DNA of 64,000 nt from contig NC_082602.1 in the NCBI RefSeq assembly GCF_030936135.1, positions 26,911,965 through 26,975,964 on the forward strand, read 5' to 3'. This stretch comes from Gavia stellata (lineage: Eukaryota; Chordata; Aves; Gaviiformes; Gaviidae). The notes under the pieces are model-generated. The model was not told the origin of the DNA. It searched no databases and saw only the letters and a program-made list of their open reading frames with translations. This document shows, piece by piece, positions 59,701 to 64,000 of the stretch. Made by a program: the position numbers and the translations under genes. Numbering within the stretch: position 1 is the first letter of the stretch; every line of letters starts with the position of its first letter.

Positions 59701-62700
59701 TTTTACTGGCAGTCAAGAACTGCTCCTACTATTTTTATGGTACAGAAATATGCATTTGTGCATGCTGTGATCATCAGGTTGTTTTTTATTGTTGATAGTT
59801 GTGCATGGGATGCCTGATTATCACAGAGGGATTTTTTCAATTGCGCTATAAACCAGAGCCTTAGCAAGGATCTGCTTAACTAGAAAGTACAAGGATAATT
59901 ATACTGGCACTCAGGTGCTTGTGATAACCCAAACCTAGTACTCACATGAGGATGAGTTTGTACAAATAGATTTGCCTAGTTGTATTACAGTTTTGCTGAA
60001 CAAGTCCTCCAGCAAAGGTTTTCTCACATGCTGTTTTTCTAGTGTTAGGAATACTGGATATATTGCAGTTTATTTTTTGTCAAATTCTTTTTATATTCAG
60101 TAGTGTTTAATGTTTTGTTTCCTGTAATTGCGAAGTCTGTTTTGTACTATTAATTTTTAGTATTAATCTATTTTGATGTTTCTATAAGATTGGAAAATGT
60201 TCTCTCCAAAGTTATCAGATCCTTAATGTCACAAAAGTGTTTCTGCTTTGATTAAATCTTAGAATTTACTTCATATTGCTCCAGATTCTGGAGCCTAATT
60301 TTTTTTTTCCTGTTATGAAGGTGGATATAAATGCTTGTTTGTGCACTCTTAAGCAAATGTGAAGGCTGTCTTTGTTTTGCAAATAAACAACATAGGTAAA
60401 ACTGACTTCCCACTTTTTCTTCCCTCTATTTAGGGGAGCCCAGCATGGCCCAAGGCCTTTGTGAGTTGGTGCCTGGGAAGGAGCTGCAGCTGGTCATGCA
60501 GGATGTGAAGGAGGATGGCTCAGCACTGTTCAGTGGCAGCCATGTCACAGGCTTGACTGTAACAGCCACTCGCTACCATTTGGGAGGTGAGGGTCTTTTT
60601 TTTGCTTGGTTTGGTTTTCAGTCCTGTACTTTGAAACCTCTGTCCCAAAATTAATTCTGCTGATGAGTAACTAAAGGAGGAGTCTGATCGGAGTAGGGAT
60701 GGGCTTGAAGAGTAGTTTAGGTTTCTAATGAGTTGCCGACCCATTTGTGTGATTTGGGACATACCACTTAAAACTACCTATGCCTCTGTTACCCCATCTA
60801 TAAACCAGACCTATTGCTGCCTTACATCTTGGGCATCTTGTAAAGTCTAGTTTGTGCTCCAAGATCCTTAGTTGAAGCATTCTGTATATAGAAAAAGTAT
60901 TAATACAAGCTCCAGCTTTCTTGTTTTTTTTTTTTTCTTTTTACTTTAGAAATATGTTCTTTGCAGTATGCTTTATCTGAAATTACTGTTAATTTTTCTT
61001 TTAAATCAGTGTGACTTTAAAACAAGACTGCAATTTCGGTACTCTGCAATTCAAAAATCAAAGCAGAAAAGTGCCGTATTATGCAGAACCAAACAAGTAC
61101 ATTTACAGATGATGAATAAACCAATGAAACCAATATAAACTGCTAACTTCAGCAGGAGTAATATCCCAGCACTTCTGTGTTCAGAAGAGTTTCTTTGTTC
61201 TTCAGCAACAGATAGACTGATGATGGTTTTGTGCAAATGTTAGCATACCTATTTCAAAACCTATATTACCTTGAATTTGTGTGTAGTCAGGCTTGTCTGC
61301 ATTATTTAAGACTTGCATCTTCATAAAATCAATTTAGTTCTTCCATGAAAGTATCAGACTCTTTTTCCAAATAAAAGAGCCCCTTTTTTTTTTTTTTTCT
61401 TCCTTGCCATTAATGTTGGAGGAATCTGTTCTTTTCTTAAAGAGACTTATTATACATTTGGTACTGAGTTGACTTTGTTACATAACTTAGTTATGAATAG
61501 TAATTAAGCAGCTTTTTATCACTATGGTCTTCAGGAATTAAACTGAACCACAGGCAACCCTTCCTATCTGTCATGTGCCACTAGCTCAGTTGCTCAAAAT
61601 TCTTCACTGTCATCAGGAGATAATCTCCTTATTCTCATTTGTAGACAAAAATATTGTTCCTGGTGAGAAAACCAAGGCATTGGTCCTTCATGTGGATGCC
61701 CTCACATCCAAGGTGTATGTTTCTCTTCGGGAAGAACTGTTAAAACAAAGAGCCAAGCAAGTATGTGTTCAGTTTTTGGATTTGTGTGTTTCTGTTCATC
61801 TAGCAAATTCTAGGCAATTAATGAATTTTTAGGGGGTGCTGTTTCCTCTAGAACTGTGGGAGGTAGAGTGGAGGGAATCAAAATCTCAGCAGGAGAAGTC
61901 ACTATCTCCATTTCTGTTTAGCGGCTCACAGAGAATTCCCAGCACTCTGCCATCGTGCAGCACATAGCAGAAGAGTTTGCCATCGTGTCTTTGTTGGAAA
62001 CAGGCCAGCTGGCAGCTATTCCCATAGCCTCTCACTTCAATGACACCTTCCGCTTTGACTCAGAAAAACTGAAGGTGGGACAAACAATCTCTGCAACCTT
62101 AAAAGTAGTGAAGGTGAATGACCACGGAGTCTTGTTAGCAGTACAAGGCCCAGCAAAGAAGAATGTTTTTGTAAGGGTCCGGAACGAATCTGAGGCAGCA
62201 TTAGAAGAGATGCTAGCTGCTGTGAAACACTCACTTTCCCTGGGGGATATTGTTACTGGTACTGTTAAATCCGTCAAACCAACCCATGTCACAGTTGCTA
62301 TTGATGACAAGCTGACAGGTTCAATCCACGCGTCCCGGATTCTGGATGAAGTGCCCATAGGCTCTTTTCCAACATATACTCTGAAAGCTGGACAGAAGGT
62401 GACTGCCCGAGTCATTGGAGGCAGAGATGTGAATACTCACAGGTGGGAAAACATGCTTGTAATATTACTTCTTGGGGAATGCAAGGGGTGAAACAGTTAC
62501 TTCACATGATATAGGGTGCTCCCTCTGTCACCAGATACTGTTACAGCTATCCTTGCTGGAGTAGTTGAGGCCTGAGGAAATCTGCTGTTGTACTCTGAGA
62601 TCCAGGTTTCAATGAATTAGCTCTCTACCTGTGACACTGTATTTATCTTGAAAATGGTTTGCAAGAAAGGTGTCTAAGCTCTTAAGGTCCAGTGGAAGTC

Positions 62701-63557
62701 TTAAATGCAAGCTGGATTTGGCCCCAGGGGCTGAATTTGCCAGAGTATTTTGGGTACCTAAATTGTCACTGAAATAGTACTGGAAGAAATGGAACTGGAA
62801 GGCTTTGGTAGTTTTAGAGGGCTTACACCTGTTTTTTTGCTAATGCAGAGGGATTACAGGTGACTGGGTCCTGGGGAGATCGAGAAACTTCAATTGTTTT
62901 CCTGTTCTTTAGGTACCTGCCCATCACCCATCCACACTTCACGCGGTCCATTCCAGAGCTCAGCATTCGACCAAGGTAAGTGTTGGCCTCTGCTGTCTGC
63001 AGATGCTTCACAGACCTTGTATCCTTGTAGGTTCCCTCCCTTGTTCCTCCCATTTGTGAAGAAGCTGTCTATGAACAAGGAGCTCCACATGTATGCAGTG
63101 TGGCAAGGCCTTTTCCTCCCTCTTTCACACTAACTTGGGTCTGGGAGCTGTGTTAAACCTCGCAGTGCTCTCCTAGCACATTATTTCCTTTGAATGTCCT
63201 TTTGGCTTCAGGTTCTGCCAGTCTGGATTCTGGTATGTCCCTTCATGTCAGAAGGCTTCCCTCTTAAGCCCAGGGAAGAATTAATTCTCTGCAGAAGGAT
63301 GCGGCTGGGGAGGGGATGGGGATGAATATCACAAAGGCATTGTCACAGTAGTACTGGCTTACCATAATCTCTTGGGTTTCGAACTCCTATCTTCATCGCT
63401 AGGGCCAAAGCTGTCTTACTGATGTCGTCTTTCTTTGTTTGCAAACAGCGAAATAGAAGGGAAAGTCACAGCAACGCTGAACCTTAAAGAAGATGGTGCC
63501 TTCAAGAAGCTTGGACTCTACAATGTTGGACAGACAGTTACCTGTTTTGTAAAAAAG
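47688..63557 (+). CDS. PDCD11: PDCD11 (RRP5/NFBP), ribosome biogenesis factor, 5' part
   Basis: PDCD11 is the vertebrate Rrp5: a nucleolar protein of tandem S1 RNA-binding domains with C-terminal HAT/TPR repeats. It acts in the early pre-ribosome, at the cleavages that yield 18S and 5.8S rRNA. Coding exons: 47688-47789, 48364-48495, 48670-48837, 49717-49878, 50520-50643, 51012-51193, 51767-51874, 52338-52544, 52867-52991, 53614-53674, 54372-54518, 54642-54893, 55759-55902, 56600-56800, 57358-57528, 57927-58146, 60434-60586, 61645-61760, 61922-62442, 62913-62975, 63449-63557. All phases close: 3468 bp, 1156 codons (human protein about 1870 aa). The N-terminus is [12 protein letters not shown], then a Lys-rich nuclear segment, then about ten S1-type units. 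The rest of the S1 array and the HAT repeats lie beyond the right edge. Confidence 0.95.
48364..48495 (+). CDS. PDCD11: PDCD11 coding exon 2 (Lys-rich)
   Basis: Residues 35-78. Contains [20 protein letters not shown], a likely nuclear/nucleolar targeting segment. Donor ATTGAG|GTTTGT. Confidence 0.9.
48670..48837 (+). CDS. PDCD11: PDCD11 coding exon 3 (S1 domain 1)
   Basis: Residues 79-134. [20 protein letters not shown] and [20 protein letters not shown] are typical S1 beta strands. Acceptor TTCCCAG, donor CTGGAG|GTGGGA. Confidence 0.94.
49717..49878 (+). CDS. PDCD11: PDCD11 coding exon 4
   Basis: Residues 135-188. [20 protein letters not shown] and [20 protein letters not shown] end S1 domain 1 and enter domain 2. 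Acceptor GGGCAG, donor GGCATG|GTACGT. Confidence 0.94.
50520..50643 (+). CDS. PDCD11: PDCD11 coding exon 5 (S1 domain 2)
   Basis: [20 protein letters not shown] and [20 protein letters not shown]. Acceptor CCAACAG, donor AAAG|GTAAGA. Confidence 0.95.
51012..51193 (+). CDS. PDCD11: PDCD11 coding exon 6
   Basis: [20 protein letters not shown] through [20 protein letters not shown]. Acceptor TTTGTAG, donor CAGAAG|GTAAGC, followed at once by a G-run tract. Confidence 0.95.
51205..51262 (+). repeat. G-run/T-run tract beside a splice donor
   Basis: GGTTTGGGGTTTGGGGTTTT, then TGGGTTGG, then T8-GGGG-TTTG-T12. G runs lie at 51208-51211, 51215-51218, 51232-51234 and 51247-51250, starting 15 bases into the intron after 51193. 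This can form a loose G-quadruplex or bind hnRNP H/F. Confidence 0.5.
51767..51874 (+). CDS. PDCD11: PDCD11 coding exon 7
   Basis: Residues 291-326, [20 protein letters not shown] and [16 protein letters not shown]. Acceptor TTTCTAG, donor CAAGTG|GTAAGG. Confidence 0.94.
52338..52544 (+). CDS. PDCD11: PDCD11 coding exon 8
   Basis: Residues 327-395, [20 protein letters not shown] through [16 protein letters not shown]. Acceptor TCTCCCAG, donor GCAAGG|GTAAGT. Confidence 0.94.
52867..52991 (+). CDS. PDCD11: PDCD11 coding exon 9
   Basis: [20 protein letters not shown] and [20 protein letters not shown]. Ends two bases into a Tyr codon. Donor GAAGTA|GTAAGT. Confidence 0.92.
53170..53295 (-). repeat. 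MIR-type SINE fossil, antisense
   Basis: GGCTGAGGCACAGGGAAGCT and AATTCTGCCGAGATCATG, ending CTTGATCTTCCAAGTCCCAG, follow the order of a reverse-complement MIR (TGAGGCACAGAGAGGTTAAG ... GGTCACAC ... CCCAG). Confidence 0.45.
53614..53674 (+). CDS. PDCD11: PDCD11 coding exon 10 (61 bp)
   Basis: Encodes [20 protein letters not shown] after the split Tyr. Acceptor TTCCTAG, donor GTGCAG|GTGAGC. Confidence 0.93.
54372..54518 (+). CDS. PDCD11: PDCD11 coding exon 11 (S1 domain)
   Basis: Residues 458-506, [20 protein letters not shown] and [20 protein letters not shown]. Acceptor GTTCTAG, donor TGTCGG|GTGAGA. Confidence 0.95.
54642..54893 (+). CDS. PDCD11: PDCD11 coding exon 12 (S1 domain)
   Basis: Residues 507-590, [20 protein letters not shown], then [20 protein letters not shown] and [12 protein letters not shown]. 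Acceptor CTTGTAG, donor GGCCAG|GTAATT. Confidence 0.95.
55480..55595 (+). repeat. MIR-like SINE fossil
   Basis: GGAGATCTGAATTTTATTCT then CAACTCTGCTACAGACTTGC, GGTTATTTAATGATTATGTA and TTCCATTTTCCATATGAG resemble the MIR order (CTGGGTTC ... CTCTGCCACTAAC ... AAGTCACTTAA ... TTTCCTCATCTG). Weak, from pattern only. Confidence 0.35.
55759..55902 (+). CDS. PDCD11: PDCD11 coding exon 13
   Basis: Residues 591-638, [20 protein letters not shown] then a Lys-rich linker [15 protein letters not shown]. Acceptor GCTGCAG, donor GGAGAG|GTATTG. Confidence 0.94.
56600..56800 (+). CDS. PDCD11: PDCD11 coding exon 14 (S1 domain)
   Basis: Residues 639-705, [20 protein letters not shown] through [20 protein letters not shown]. 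Acceptor TTTTCAG, donor CATATC|GTATCC (weaker than its neighbours). Confidence 0.88.
57358..57528 (+). CDS. PDCD11: PDCD11 coding exon 15 (S1 domain)
   Basis: Residues 706-762, [20 protein letters not shown] then [20 protein letters not shown] and GVTGLAPKV. Acceptor GCTCAG, donor AAAGTG|GTAAGC. Confidence 0.94.
57927..58146 (+). CDS. PDCD11: PDCD11 coding exon 16
   Basis: [20 protein letters not shown], then [20 protein letters not shown] and [19 protein letters not shown]. Acceptor GCACAG, donor AGAAGAG|GTAAAA. Confidence 0.94.
60434..60586 (+). CDS. PDCD11: PDCD11 coding exon 17
   Basis: [20 protein letters not shown], then [20 protein letters not shown] and TATRYHLG. Acceptor ATTTAG, donor TGGGAG|GTGAGG. 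It follows the longest PDCD11 intron in the window (2287 bp). Confidence 0.92.
60715..60850 (+). repeat. MIR-type SINE fossil
   Basis: TGTGTGATTTGGGACATACC is followed by ACTTAAAACTACCTATGCCT, CTGTTACCCCATCTATAAAC and CTGCCTTACATC. This reproduces the MIR core order (TGTGTGACCTTGGGCAAGTC ... CTCATCTGTAAAATGG). Old and diverged. Confidence 0.5.
61645..61760 (+). CDS. PDCD11: PDCD11 coding exon 18
   Basis: [20 protein letters not shown] and [18 protein letters not shown]. Acceptor TTTGTAG, donor AAGCAA|GTATGT. Confidence 0.93.
61922..62442 (+). CDS. PDCD11: PDCD11 coding exon 19 (521 bp, two S1 units)
   Basis: The longest coding exon of this gene in the window, residues 926-1099. Landmarks: [40 protein letters not shown], then [20 protein letters not shown] and [15 protein letters not shown]. 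The acidic insert between S1 units that I remember from human is shorter here. Acceptor TGTTTAG, donor CACAG|GTGGGA. Confidence 0.95.
62913..62975 (+). CDS. PDCD11: PDCD11 coding exon 20 (63 bp)
   Basis: [20 protein letters not shown], a linker well conserved with human (YLPISHPRF..TIPELSVRP). Acceptor CTTTAG, donor CCAAG|GTAAGT. Confidence 0.94.
63449..63557 (+). CDS. PDCD11: PDCD11 coding exon 21 (last in window)
   Basis: [20 protein letters not shown] then [15 protein letters not shown]. Acceptor AAACAG, donor AAAAAG|GTGAGG. The next exon lies beyond 64000. Confidence 0.92.
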
Positions 63558-64000
63558 GTGAGGTCAGAGTCTTCCTGAGAAGTGTACTGGGGGAGGCAGC
63601 AAGTGGGGGTGACCCTAGAGGGCCTTAGTTCAAACCTAAATGCTGACACTACTATGGCCTTCATTAACTGTGAGAGTGACCCATGCAAAATGCATTGTCT
63701 TATGGGGAGAGCAGGAGAAGGAAGTCACATTTTCTATACTTGAGGGAGTCAAGCTGACTTATCCTCTTCAGCATGCCTGTTTGTTGCCAGCAGATGCTTC
63801 CCACCCTGCACTCTGGCAAAATGGCCTTTGAGAAATTGCGTGTGCTACCAGCGCAAAGTATACTCACTTCTGATCCCCTGTGTGCACTTGCCTGTGAACC
63901 ACAGCAGCATTATGCTTGTGACAGTAAAGCCAGATCACCATTTTTGCTAAGTGCAAGAGCCAAGGCTAGAGTAGTGCTTTCTAGCCTTAAAAATTAGTGA

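Larger units (their letters stand above)
46439..64000 (+). other. PDCD11 introns in the window
   Basis: Intron 1 (46439-47677) holds the CR1 copy. Other introns above 300 bp are 47790-48363, 48838-49716, 49879-50519, 50644-51011, 51194-51766, 51875-52337, 52545-52866, 52992-53613, 53675-54371, 54894-55758, 55903-56599, 56801-57357, 57529-57926, 58147-60433, 60587-61644, 62443-62912, 62976-63448 and 63558-64000 (cut). Some carry old SINE-like pieces, listed separately. No nested gene was recognised, including in the 2.3-kb intron 58147-60433. Confidence 0.75.

Overview
The window is vertebrate nuclear DNA, most likely from a bird. The introns are short, two CR1 LINE fragments carry the sauropsid CR1 3' end (the clear one at 46480-46891), and the exons match a block known from vertebrates (PCGF6, TAF5, ATP5MK, PDCD11; human 10q24.3). 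No prokaryotic, viral or CRISPR-type content was seen. Exons were found by reading both strands for conserved protein segments bounded by GT/AG splice sites, then checking that every phase closes. Identification relies on remembered vertebrate orthologues, not on a search.

Layout: (1) 1-29051, minus strand: PCGF6, ten coding exons with closed phases, predicted 326 aa, a long AT-rich intron/3'UTR tract, and a 28-bp microexon at 19635-19662. (2) 29052-29919: divergent promoter shared by PCGF6 and TAF5, two GC-rich halves around an AT-rich spacer, with ZNF143-, NRF1-, E-box-, ETS- and YY1-type sites. (3) 29920-40001, plus strand: TAF5, eleven exons, 787 aa, LisH, NTD2 and WD40 regions all present. 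(4) 40002-43967: convergent 3' ends of TAF5 and ATP5MK. (5) 43968-44239, minus strand: ATP5MK, two coding exons, 59 aa, with its promoter in the GC island at about 45640-46440. (6) 46300 to the right edge, plus strand: PDCD11, a non-coding first exon followed by 21 coding exons in the window (1156 codons); the gene runs off the right end.

The four genes alternate as two divergent, island-sharing pairs (PCGF6/TAF5 and ATP5MK/PDCD11) with TAF5 and ATP5MK converging between them. They are housekeeping or nuclear-regulatory genes: a PRC1.6 polycomb subunit, a TFIID/SAGA-type scaffold, a small ATP synthase subunit and a pre-rRNA processing factor. They share location and promoters, not a pathway.

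I found no convincing undescribed system. The points worth a second look are regulatory or structural: two uORFs overlapping the TAF5 start, a CACGTG site at the PCGF6 promoter (PCGF6 itself works with MGA/MAX), a palindromic two-way poly(A) signal at 1271-1287, the PCGF6 microexon, a CR1 insertion 42 bp from a PDCD11 splice donor, G-run tracts beside a splice donor, and old SINE/tRNA-like fossils.
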